The translations under genes were made by a program, and so were the position numbers. Shown piece after piece: positions 9,034 through 19,000 of a stretch of 32,016 nucleotides of DNA. Where the stretch lies: NCBI GenBank assembly GCA_012959435.1, contig DUDF01000045.1, positions 1-32,016 of the forward strand, read 5' to 3'. This stretch comes from Candidatus Poseidoniales archaeon. GTDB lineage: Archaea > Thermoplasmatota > Poseidoniia > Poseidoniales > Thalassarchaeaceae. Below the pieces are notes generated by a model. The model searched no databases, was not told where the DNA came from, and was given only the letters and a program-made list of their open reading frames with translations. Numbering within the stretch: position 1 is the stretch's first letter; each line of letters opens with the position of its first letter.

Positions 9034-10056
9034 TCAGGCACGTAAGTCGCCAAGTAATGAAGCCAAATCCTCTTCACTTGGTCGCAATTGTTCATTTGTC
9101 AGTTCGGAAAGTGGCGTATCTGAAAGATTTAGCATCTCATCTAATGTCTTAGGCTCTGGATTGTAATACAAGAGTCCAGTAACATGTCTTTGATCCTGTT
9201 CAGCATGATGGATTTGCGAAAGTGCAGCCACCGCATCAGATGGGTCATGGTTTCCTCCAATGGTTTCAAGTCTGAGGGTTGAGCCATCAAACAGAGTGAT
9301 ATCCTTGAATTCCCCTTCTGGGACTTCAACATCGGCAATTGGTTGGAATGTGGGGATGTAGTCGTATGCATGGAGTTCTGATTGGTTATCTTTCACATAT
9401 CCATATGAACGGAAAGATTCGTCATTATTACTGAAGGTTACACACGGTGAAATCACATCAATTATCGCGGTTCCTCGGTGACTCATAGCCGCCCTCATTA
9501 GAGATGTTAATTGCTTCTTTGAGCCGGAGAATGAACGAGCGACGAATGTGCATCCAAGATTGATTGCCATGGCGCACAAATCTATTGGGGGGCTCTCATT
9601 TGCTTCTGCTTTTCTTTTCTGAGAGCCCTTTTCAACAGTAGCTGAATATTGACCTTTTGTCAGTCCGTAAACACCGTTATTTTCAATGATGTAAACCATG
9701 TTTAGATTTCGGCGTATTGCATGGATGAATTGTCCAATTCCAATACTTGCAGTATCCCCATCCCCTGAAACGCCTATGTAATGCAAATCTTTGTTGGTTA
9801 CATTTGCTCCAGTTGTTACTGACGGCATTCTACCGTGAAGTGTATTGAATCCATGTGATTTACCGAGGAAGTATGCCGGTGTCTTTGATGAACAGCCAAT
9901 ACCACTCATCTTAGCAATTCTGTCGGGTTGAATGCCATTTTCCCACGCTGCTGTGATTACAACATTGGAAATTTGATCGTGCCCACAACCAGGACAAAGT
10001 GAAGATGGCCCACCCTTGTAGTCATCCTTGGGTAAATCAATAATATTCAACTTCAA
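9034..10056 (-). CDS. korB: 2-oxoacid:ferredoxin oxidoreductase, beta subunit
   Basis: LCPGCGHDQISN, GIGCSSKTPAYF, HGRMPSVTTGAN, GVSGDGDTASIGIGQFIHAIRRN, ENNGVYGLTKGQYSAT: TPP-binding beta subunit. Confidence 0.93.
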   Translation of the reverse strand: MKLNIIDLPKDDYKGGPSSLCPGCGHDQISNVVITAAWENGIQPDRIAKMSGIGCSSKTPAYFLGKSHGFNTLHGRMPSVTTGANVTNKDLHYIGVSGDGDTASIGIGQFIHAIRRNLNMVYIIENNGVYGLTKGQYSATVEKGSQKRKAEANESPPIDLCAMAINLGCTFVARSFSGSKKQLTSLMRAAMSHRGTAIIDVISPCVTFSNNDESFRSYGYVKDNQSELHAYDYIPTFQPIADVEVPEGEFKDITLFDGSTLRLETIGGNHDPSDAVAALSQIHHAEQDQRHVTGLLYYNPEPKTLDEMLNLSDTPLSELTNEQLRPSEEDLASLLGDLRA

Positions 10057-11837
10057 GACATCACCTCTAGTAACTTTTCCCGAATCATTTCAGAATATTT
10101 TCTTGCCCTTGGGGGTAGTCCATCAGAGAAGGCGACGCTATGCACACGTGGCACCAATTTAATTGGTAATTCCTTGCGCAGTATGCCGTACAATTGACCA
10201 TCACGGTTAACTTCTAACACAATTATTTGTTCATGGTTGGCCACAAACTCTTCAACAACGGGTGAGATAGGCAGGGAGCGTAACCTACACTGACTAACCT
10301 TCAGGCCTGTTGCTTCCAAAATATCATCAATTTCTTGAATGGTATTTTCCATTGAGCCGTAGTAAATAATCCCTACTTGCATCTCGGGCTCTTCTCTAAG
10401 AATTGGTTGAGGAAGAACAGTTCTAGCCCCGTCAATCTTTCTCTTTAATCTCGCCATGTTGGCAACATAAACCTCCGGGTCTTCAGAGTATACTGCATCT
10501 TCATCATGACCGGTTCCGCGATAGAGTATTGGTTCAAGCCCACTCCCGGGTAAAGTTCTGTAACAGATTCCATCGCCATCAACATCACGGTAACGGCCAA
10601 AATTTTCAATAGCGTCAATTTCTTCTTGTGAGTGCAAGACTTTGCCCCGGTCCATTTTTTCTGGGTAGTCAAAACCATTGCAGATCCAGTGGTTCATTCC
10701 AAGGTCAAGGTCTGAGAATCCAAAGACAATGGTTTGAAATCTCTCTGCCAAGTCAAATGCACGCCATCCAAACTCGAAACACTCCTCTATGGTGCCCGGT
10801 ATTAACACGAGATGTTTTGTGTCTCCATGTCCTACTTCATAGAGCATAGAGAGGTCACCTTGCTGAGTTCTAGTAGGTAAGCCAGTTGAAGGGCCTACAC
10901 GATTAACATCCCAAATTACCCCGGGTACTTCGGAGAAATAAGCTAGCCCAACGAATTCTGACATCAATGAAATCCCTGGCCCTGATGTGCAAGTCATAGC
11001 ACGGCCACCAGCCCAGCCAGCACCAACTACCATTCCAGCAGCGGCTAATTCATCTTCACTTTGGATGACAGCACAAGTGAGTTGTTCATTGTCATCACTA
11101 CGTAGTCTTGGGAGGTGGGAGATTATTCCTTCAGCGATAGATGTGGATGGTGTGATTGGATACCATGACAGCATTGTAACTCCGCCAAATAACGAGCCAA
11201 GAGCAACCGCTTCGTTTCCATCAATAATGAAAGACTCAGGGTTTACCTCCCTTGCTTCAAGGGCGTATGGGCATATTTGTTCAAAATTTTCAACAACATA
11301 TTCTCGGCCAAGGGTGATGGCAGTCGCATTCAACTCAATCGCCTTTGCTTTGCCATTGAATTGTTTGTTTACAGCGTTGTCTAGAATTGTGCTATCAAGT
11401 CCAATTAATTCAGCAATAACTCCTACATAGACCATATTTGCAATCATACGAGCCAACTTTGGATTCAATCCGCGAGCAATGGTTGTCATTGGAATTGGAT
11501 AGAGAATTAAGTCATCCCTTTCAACTGGCAACTTGACATCTGAGTTGTAGATTACCACGGTTCCAGATTCAAGAGATGCAATATCATTGTCCCATGTTGC
11601 TTTGTTCATCAAAACTTGGATATGTGTACGGTCACCAGGTGCTTGATAGCCAGCATCAGAAACACGGATGATGTACCATGTTGGAAGTCCTGAGATGTTT
11701 GAAGGAAATAGGTTCTTCCCACTAACTGGCACTCCCATCTTAAACATGGATTGGAGTAGAATTAGATTAGCCGATTGGGACCCCGTCCCATTCGCTGTAG
11801 CGATATTGAATGTGAAGTCGTTGACGATGGTTTCCAT
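10053..11837 (-). CDS. korA: 2-oxoacid:ferredoxin oxidoreductase, fused gamma-alpha subunit
   Basis: N-terminal gamma-type domain (TANGTGSQSANLILLQSMFKMGVPVSGKNLFPSNI) then alpha domain (GNEAVALGSLFGGVTMLSWYPITPSTSIAEG, TCTSGPGISLMSEFVGLAYFSEVPGV, RTQQGDLSMLYEVGHGD). Overlaps the korB start by 4 nt. Confidence 0.93.
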   Translation of the reverse strand: METIVNDFTFNIATANGTGSQSANLILLQSMFKMGVPVSGKNLFPSNISGLPTWYIIRVSDAGYQAPGDRTHIQVLMNKATWDNDIASLESGTVVIYNSDVKLPVERDDLILYPIPMTTIARGLNPKLARMIANMVYVGVIAELIGLDSTILDNAVNKQFNGKAKAIELNATAITLGREYVVENFEQICPYALEAREVNPESFIIDGNEAVALGSLFGGVTMLSWYPITPSTSIAEGIISHLPRLRSDDNEQLTCAVIQSEDELAAAGMVVGAGWAGGRAMTCTSGPGISLMSEFVGLAYFSEVPGVIWDVNRVGPSTGLPTRTQQGDLSMLYEVGHGDTKHLVLIPGTIEECFEFGWRAFDLAERFQTIVFGFSDLDLGMNHWICNGFDYPEKMDRGKVLHSQEEIDAIENFGRYRDVDGDGICYRTLPGSGLEPILYRGTGHDEDAVYSEDPEVYVANMARLKRKIDGARTVLPQPILREEPEMQVGIIYYGSMENTIQEIDDILEATGLKVSQCRLRSLPISPVVEEFVANHEQIIVLEVNRDGQLYGILRKELPIKLVPRVHSVAFSDGLPPRARKYSEMIREKLLEVMS

Positions 11838-12101
11838 CTTGTTCTGAGTCCCCTTTTTGGGTTTGTCCTACGGACAGCAACCTCTCCCTTGCGACTTTGG
11901 GCGTAGCATGAGCCTCTTCATATTTTCCTTCTATTTTTAGTGCTATTCGCCAATGAATCGATTACATTCGATGAATCAAGAAATGTAGATTCATGTCAGT
12001 AGTAATTCAACACATTGAATGCCTTTCCCTCCATATTACCAAACATTTACCTCTTTTCGCGGGAGCGAGTGATTCATCAATGAGACGCTTGTCGGCGGTT
12101 C

Positions 12102-13178
12102 ATGATTCCGAGTGGATTGAAGGAGGCGTGGGAGACTGCTGAGAAGCAAATAGACGCTGGTGAACATGATGATGCCTTGAAAACATTGAGGGCATCTTGG
12201 TCAGAACATGGTGACAAAGCCAACCACGCAAACACATGGACTTTAGTCGGTGATGCAAAACAAGCATTGGCAGATGGCAGTTCACCAGTAAACCGCAAAA
12301 TGTTGCGGGAAGCAAGCAAAGCTTACCAAAGTGCACTGAAGAAGGATCCAAAGCACCGTGATGCCCGTCGCGCTTCTAACGCCTTACAGGCAAAAATGGA
12401 TGGTTTAGGTATTAGAACATCTAGCCTGCCAAAATTAATTGATGATGGTACCCCGACAATCTACGGCTTGTTATCAATTATGTTGGTTGGGATGCTCCTA
12501 TTGTCTAGCATCAAGTACATGCCTGAAATCAAGGCAGCACTACACTTTACTTCAGAAGAATCATCAGATTGGGATGCAACCCTTGTAATTGAGTTAGACT
12601 CTCAAGCAGCGCCAAAAACGGTTGATTCATTCAAAGACCATGCCCGTAATGGCAGATACGATGGCATTGCATTCCATCGTGTAATTGATGGTTTTATGGT
12701 TCAAGGCGGTGATATTGAGAATGGTGCTTATCCATTGACAGGGGGCGGGGCTGGCTCAGGGGGCTATTCTGCAATCTGGTATGGCCAAGGTGACCAAAAC
12801 GACATTACAACTTGGACAATACCTGATGAATTTGATTGTGCTGAAACATCAGAAGGTTCAGGGCAATGGGTGGGGACTTGTCATGTGCCTGGTGCCCTCT
12901 CAATGGCAAACTCAGGTCCAAATACTGGTGGTAGTCAATTCTACATTGTTGACAAAGATTCAACACCTTCACATCTTAATGGGGCACACACAATCTTTGG
13001 ATTGGTTACTGATGATAGCACTTACTTGGGTAGTGGCATTGGTGGGATTGAATTGGTTGATAAAATCAGTTTAGTTCCAACAATTGGTGGTGGTGACGAC
13101 AAACCACTGAACCCACCTTACATTCACAGCATTGAGATAGATGGTAACATGGCTTACATGCACCTAATCATCCCATAA
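12102..13178 (+). CDS. Membrane-anchored cyclophilin-type peptidyl-prolyl isomerase with N-terminal TPR-like region
   Basis: TPR-like helices, TM helix (TIYGLLSIMLVGMLLLSSIKYM), then cyclophilin motifs FHRVIDGFMVQGGD, ALSMANSGPNTGGSQFYIV, LNGAHTIFGLV. Confidence 0.88.
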   Translation: MIPSGLKEAWETAEKQIDAGEHDDALKTLRASWSEHGDKANHANTWTLVGDAKQALADGSSPVNRKMLREASKAYQSALKKDPKHRDARRASNALQAKMDGLGIRTSSLPKLIDDGTPTIYGLLSIMLVGMLLLSSIKYMPEIKAALHFTSEESSDWDATLVIELDSQAAPKTVDSFKDHARNGRYDGIAFHRVIDGFMVQGGDIENGAYPLTGGGAGSGGYSAIWYGQGDQNDITTWTIPDEFDCAETSEGSGQWVGTCHVPGALSMANSGPNTGGSQFYIVDKDSTPSHLNGAHTIFGLVTDDSTYLGSGIGGIELVDKISLVPTIGGGDDKPLNPPYIHSIEIDGNMAYMHLIIP

Positions 13179-13264
13179 TTGGTTGGTTCTTAGAACGAAA
13201 TTTGAAGTGGCTCATAGGCTATATTGAAGGGGGCCACCCCTGCCCCGTTTAATTGGGGAAAAGA

Positions 13265-15937
13265 ATGAGCGAAGTCAGCGAGTTCGAAATGAGTGATGGG
13301 ACTCTAGGTCAGTTCTACTCTTTACCAGCAAAAGAAGCTGATTGGGGTGTTTCACTTTCTGACCTTCCATATTCTATCAGAGTATTACTTGAGGCGGCAT
13401 TGCGAAATGCCGATGGATTTCTAGTAACTGATGCTGATGTAGAGAGGATTGCAAATTGGAATCCAACAATGACTCCAGCCGAAATTCCATTTATGCCAAG
13501 CCGAGTAATTCTACAAGATTTCACCGGTGTCCCAGCAGTTGTTGATATCGCCGCGCTGCGCGATGGAATGGTAGAATTAGGTGGGGACCCCAAAAAAGTC
13601 AATCCACAAGTTCCAGTAGACCTAGTCATTGACCACTCAGTGCAGGTTGATTATTCAGGTCTTATTCCAGATGCGCGCGAACGTAACTTAGAGATTGAAT
13701 ATGAGCGCAACATGGAACGCTATCAATTTCTCAAATGGGGGCAGCAAAGTTTGGATAATTTCCGCGCTGTTCCACCTGGGAGAGGGATTGTCCATCAGGT
13801 AAACCTAGAGTGGCTAGCAAGTGTCGCCCGAGAAGAGGATGGTGTTTGGTTAAACGATTCACTGGTGGGCACTGACTCGCACACGACCATGATCAATGGT
13901 TTGGGTGTTTTAGGTTGGGGTGTTGGTGGAATTGAGGCTGAGGCTGTGATGCTTGGACAGCCGATTTACATGCTATTACCAGAAGTAGTTGGTTTTGAGT
14001 TGACAGGAAGTTTGCAGTCAGGTGTGACCGCTACTGACATGACTTTGCGTATTGTTGAGATACTTCGTGAGTACGGGGTTGTTAGTAAATTCGTAGAATT
14101 TTTTGGTGGTGGTCTTGCCAACATTACTCTTCCAGACCGAGCTACAATTGCTAATATGGCGCCTGAATACGGGGCAACATGCGGATTTTTCCCAGTTGAT
14201 GAAACAACACTTGAGTACATGCGACTTTCAGGTCGGGATGAAACTCATGTTGAAAATGTGAAGCGATACTTGAAAGCTCAAGGGATGTTTTTGAATCCTG
14301 ATTCAGCAAATCCAAAATTTACTTCTACACTTTCACTTGATTTGTCTACTGTTGAGCCGTCTCTAGCAGGTCCAAAAAGGCCTCAAGACCGAGTCAATCT
14401 ATCAGATATGAAAGCGCATTGGATTGGTAGTTTGACCGCTCCTCTTGGCCACCAAGGTCACGGGCTTGGTGCTGATGCAGCGTCGTTAAAAATTCAGGTT
14501 GAAGGGGAAGATTACTGTTTGACTCATGGCGATGTGGTTATCGCCGCAATCACATCTTGTACTAACACTTCCAATCCATCTGTAATGCTTGCTGCAGGGT
14601 TAGTTGCGCGCAACGCGCGTGCCCTTGGTATGACGATTAAGCCGTGGGTTAAACCAAGTTTAGCACCCGGGAGCAGGGTCGTAACAGAGTATTATGATGC
14701 TGCAGGTCTTAGTGAAGATTTGTCAGCTCTTGGTTTCAATAATGTAGGCTATGGGTGTACCACTTGCATCGGTAATTCAGGACCATTGGCGGAGAACATC
14801 GAGTCAGCAATTGATGCAGGAGATTTGATCGTTGGAAGTGTAATTTCTGGTAACCGAAATTTCGAAGGAAGAGTTCATCAAAAGGTAAAAGGCAGTTATC
14901 TTGGAAGTCCACCTTTAGTTGTAGCATATGCATTAGCTGGGACTCTAAATATTGACATTCAGAATGATGTAATAGGCCAAGATTCCAACGGGAACGATGT
15001 TTTCTTAGCCGATATTTGGCCCTCAGATGAGGACATCCAGGCTACGGTAGCCGCCTCAATTAGCCCTGAGATGTTCCGCAAACGTTACGCCGATGCAACC
15101 AACGAGCCGCGATGGAATGCAATTCCTTCATCACCAAGTGACTTGTATCCTTGGGATGATGATTCAACCTATATTCGATTACCTTCATTCTTTGAAGGTA
15201 TTTCACTTGAATTAGATGAAATAAAACCAATAATTGGTGCTCATGTTTTACTGATGTTAGGGGACTCGACAACGACAGATCATATTTCTCCTGCGGGGGC
15301 ATTTCCCCATACTGGTCCAGCCGGTCAATACCTAATTGAAAATGGTGTGAAGCCGCGCCATTTCAACTCGTTTGGAAGCCGGCGCGGTAATCACGAAGTG
15401 ATGATGCGCGGTACATTTGCTAATGTCCGGATTAGAAATAAAATTGCACCAGGAACTGAGGGGGGATTCACAACTTTCTTTCCAACTGGAGATGTTACTT
15501 CAGTGTTTGAAGCTAGCATGCGTTACCAAGAGAATGGGACACCATTAGTAGTACTTGCAGGCTCGCAGTACGGCACTGGTAGTAGTAGGGATTGGGCTGC
15601 GAAAGGTACATTATTACTCGGTGTGAAGGCAGTTATTGCCACATCATTTGAGAGAATCCACCGTTCCAACTTGGTCGGCATGGGTGTACTGCCTCTGACC
15701 TTCTTAGAAGGGCAAGACCCAGATAGTTTAGGGTTGGATGGGAGTGAGAAATTTGACATACCAGCCCATGGGGAAATGGTGCCGATGAGTACCATGGTAG
15801 TGACAGCTCACAAGGGAGATGGGACTAGTTTCAATTTTGATGCAATAGTGAGGCTTGATACACCTGTTGAAGTAGAATATTACAACAATGGTGGCATTCT
15901 TCAAACAGTGCTGCGAAATCTTGCAGTAACTAAATAA
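13265..15937 (+). CDS. acnA: Aconitate hydratase (AcnA/IRP1-type)
   Basis: [99 protein letters not shown]. The ORF track begins at a TTG at 13253; ATG at 13265 preferred. Confidence 0.95.
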   Translation: MSEVSEFEMSDGTLGQFYSLPAKEADWGVSLSDLPYSIRVLLEAALRNADGFLVTDADVERIANWNPTMTPAEIPFMPSRVILQDFTGVPAVVDIAALRDGMVELGGDPKKVNPQVPVDLVIDHSVQVDYSGLIPDARERNLEIEYERNMERYQFLKWGQQSLDNFRAVPPGRGIVHQVNLEWLASVAREEDGVWLNDSLVGTDSHTTMINGLGVLGWGVGGIEAEAVMLGQPIYMLLPEVVGFELTGSLQSGVTATDMTLRIVEILREYGVVSKFVEFFGGGLANITLPDRATIANMAPEYGATCGFFPVDETTLEYMRLSGRDETHVENVKRYLKAQGMFLNPDSANPKFTSTLSLDLSTVEPSLAGPKRPQDRVNLSDMKAHWIGSLTAPLGHQGHGLGADAASLKIQVEGEDYCLTHGDVVIAAITSCTNTSNPSVMLAAGLVARNARALGMTIKPWVKPSLAPGSRVVTEYYDAAGLSEDLSALGFNNVGYGCTTCIGNSGPLAENIESAIDAGDLIVGSVISGNRNFEGRVHQKVKGSYLGSPPLVVAYALAGTLNIDIQNDVIGQDSNGNDVFLADIWPSDEDIQATVAASISPEMFRKRYADATNEPRWNAIPSSPSDLYPWDDDSTYIRLPSFFEGISLELDEIKPIIGAHVLLMLGDSTTTDHISPAGAFPHTGPAGQYLIENGVKPRHFNSFGSRRGNHEVMMRGTFANVRIRNKIAPGTEGGFTTFFPTGDVTSVFEASMRYQENGTPLVVLAGSQYGTGSSRDWAAKGTLLLGVKAVIATSFERIHRSNLVGMGVLPLTFLEGQDPDSLGLDGSEKFDIPAHGEMVPMSTMVVTAHKGDGTSFNFDAIVRLDTPVEVEYYNNGGILQTVLRNLAVTK

Positions 15938-15954
15938 TAACAGCACTATATTTT

Positions 15955-15994
15955 GGGGGAACGAAAGCAGTAGTCCCCTACCTTTTAATTTTTT
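15955..15994 (+). terminator. Putative terminator downstream of acnA
   Basis: GGGGA (15956-15960) pairs with TCCCC (15974-15978), followed by T-rich ccttttaattttttaac. Confidence 0.45.
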
Positions 15995-16037
15995 AACGGC
16001 GATTATCCTTAGACGGGTAATCGCAATCGGTATAGGT
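15991..16037 (+). promoter_or_regulatory. Putative promoter/leader element containing an inverted repeat
   Basis: TTTTAACGG at 15991-15999, inverted repeat GCGATTATCC-TTAGAC-GGGTAATCGC at 15999-16024, TATAGGT at 16031-16037; similar order upstream of the next gene (21841-21882). Confidence 0.4.
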
Positions 16038-16039
16038 GA

Positions 16040-19000
16040 GTGTTGAATGTTGGGTCTATGACCCAGAGGCAGGTAAGGCATTCTTTTATCCTCGTCATCC
16101 TTCTATTAGTGAGTACAGTAGGCATTCATTTTGCTATCGCTAACAATCCAAACTTACATGATGACGAATCGGTGTTGAGTTCTAGTCCGAACTCAATGGA
16201 AGTATTGATGTTAGGAAATTCCTACACTCAAGCGAATAATCTTGAATCATTGACAGAATCATTGTTAACAAATTATTTTGCTAATTCAAATGTTGACAGA
16301 TTAGCCGCAGGTGGTTTGAATCTAGCCGACCACTCAAGCAGAGTTCAAACATCTGGCCACCAGTGGAATACTACTCTCAACAATGGAAACTACGATTGGA
16401 TAGTGTTACAAGATCAAAGCCAAGTACCCAGTTTCCCCACCACTTCCCAATATTGGCAGGATAGTTTGTCAGGTGCAGTCGTTCTCAATGAAATGATTGA
16501 GGATAATGGTGCAGAAACGGTTCTCCTAATGACTTGGGGTCGGAGAAATGGCGACCAAGACAATCAGTGGCGCAATCCAGACTTTTTGACAATGCAGGCG
16601 AATTTGGATTCTGGTTATCGGCTATATGCAGAAAATGTCAGCACAGCCAGTCGTCCTGTGTGGCTAGCTCCAGCAGGATTAGCTTTCAAGCATATTTATG
16701 ATGAAATTGTGGCATCAGGTGGGACGCCTGAGAACTCAGGAACTTTGTTTGACAACCTCTATTCATCAGACGGAAGCCATCCCTCGTTATCCGGTAGTTA
16801 CCTAACATCTTGTGTGGTTTATGCAACTATTTCAGGGTCAAACCCAGTTGGCTTGAATGGGCCGTCAGGCCTTAGTTCATCACGCATTCTTGAATTGCAA
16901 GAAGCCGCTTCAGCAACTGTGTTTAACAATACTCAAAATTTAGTATATCCATGGCACCGGGCATCTTCCTCCACTTTTTCAAATGGTAATTCTAGTGTGG
17001 TTTTACATCCTGCCCTCAATGAGACAGCAGGATTGACTCACCGACCAGGTCAGCGGATTAATGGAGCCAGTCTTAATCTCACGGTTTCTGGTTTGCAGGA
17101 GTGGTCAAACACAACCAATCAAATGAGCGCTCTTGCTCCTAATTCTACCATGATTGGGACAACTGTTGACGCTAATAGGCAACTCCGATTAAACACTTCA
17201 AGTGGAGGAAGTGTGCCAAATTCAGGGACAAATAATACTGTAATATCTAGTTCGGTGACAATGAGTGGAAATCATTCTTATGATACCCTACACTTGTTAT
17301 GTGGGATTGTAAGTTGTGGTGAGATTTCAGTATCTGGGGGTCCATTACGCATATACGCTAATGTAATCAAAATTGAGTTAGGGACTTCAATAGTTGCTGA
17401 TGAATTAGTGGTTGGTAATTGGGGTGTAGGCGGTTCTACAGCGCGCGCATCAAATGGAAAAAGCCCAGGCGCAGGTGGTGGAAGTCACGGCACTAGTGGT
17501 GGCTCAGGTGGCGGCACAAATGGTGGTGCAGGTGGGACTACCTATGGTAATGGTTCAGAACCAGGTTCGTCAGGTGGTAATGTCACTTATATCAATCCAA
17601 ATGGCCAAGTAGCCAATGACGCGAATGGCGGTTACGGTGGCGGTGTCATTGAATTATATGCCCGCGTTATCTACATGAACGGTTCTATTTCTGCAAACGG
17701 TGGACGTGGTGATGATGGTGCTACACCTCCAGGTGGCAGCGGTCCAGGAGGCAGTGGAGCAGGTGGAGGAAGTGGCGGTTCAATTTCCCTCATGGCAAAT
17801 AGCGTCTACATCGGACCTAACGCTGTGTTAACTGCTGAAGGTGGTGATGGTGGTGATGGTGAGGATGGCTCCTGTGCGCCAGGTAATCCTTGCTTATTCA
17901 TGTATGATGGAGGCCACGGTGGCGGAGGTGGAGCTGGCGGAATTATCTTGCTAGCAACCACTGCTAATAATCTGAATAATAATGGGGCAACTAGCGTTAA
18001 TCCAGGTAGGGGAGGTGCTGGCGGCGCCCCATATGGCACTGGCTCACGCGGGACAGTGGGAAACAATGGCAACACTGGTTACTCGTTTACAGGGACATTC
18101 GCTGGATGGTCCGGTTCACTCGTCTATATCTACAATGGGAATTACACCAGCCCAATCCTAGGCAGACAGGGATTAATCAATGTTCATGGGGTAGTTAGGA
18201 TACCCAATAGCCAACCTGCTAACACCTCAATTGTAGCTACTTATCGATATTCAGTAGATGGCTCATCTTGGTCACAGTGGGACTCGTTCAATCTTACTTT
18301 TGAGGAACTTCCTGCATTCTCTCTGATTCAATTCAATTTTTGGCTATCAACAACCAATAATACTACAACTCCCAGAATTAATTCCATTGATTTAGATTTG
18401 TCAAACTGGTATTCAATAGATGATTTTAGACTATCAATATCTAACACGACGGGTGGTGCACCGTTCTGGTATTTCCCACATAATCTAGGGGTTGTTAGGG
18501 ATTCCAACCCACTTTTCAGCCAATTTGGTGGTCCGACAACTTTTCAAATATTTGTTCCAACCAACGCCACTCCAATTGGTTCTGGATGGATACATATTAT
18601 TCCACCAACTTTCAATGTTGATTCAAATATTACGATCTCACTCGCAGGCAATACTATTCTATCAATCAACAGTAGTCAATTCCCTGCAATGGGTATGACC
18701 ATTGAATTGAATAATTCACTGTTACAAACGAATTGGAAAAATAATTTATCCGGCACTAATGGGCCAGCCGGAATAGCGTGGGGTAATTTAGAATTAGATT
18801 GTTCAGCACAAGGCTCGTACATGGGTAATTTCGCTAGTTCATTCGTTATCGTACCCTATGAATTAACTGAAACATTAGGGGCGAATGGAACTATTGTAAC
18901 AGCACTAAATGACCATGTGAATAGGACTGGTGGGAGGTGGGCTGAAGCAACTTTCAGTACATTCCCAGTAATGAGCCAAGGCATCACATTAGATTCACAT

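Noticed and set aside
10987-11430. 147-aa + strand ORF inside korA
   Set aside because: Antisense to a strongly supported conserved enzyme; composition looks like a shadow ORF.
11864-11876. Short hairpin TGTCC-TAC-GGACA in the korA leader
   Set aside because: Only 5 bp with a 3-nt loop; too small to claim function without covariation.
17806-18075. Reverse-strand Pro-rich ORF (MLPLFPTVPREPVPYGAPPAPPLPG...)
   Set aside because: Antisense mirror of the Gly-rich block (GGN codons read as NCC Pro codons); no start context or independent evidence.
17440-18110. Considered a DNA-level repeat array or CRISPR-like region
   Set aside because: Repetition is at amino-acid level with degenerate GGN codons; no identical direct repeats with unique spacers.
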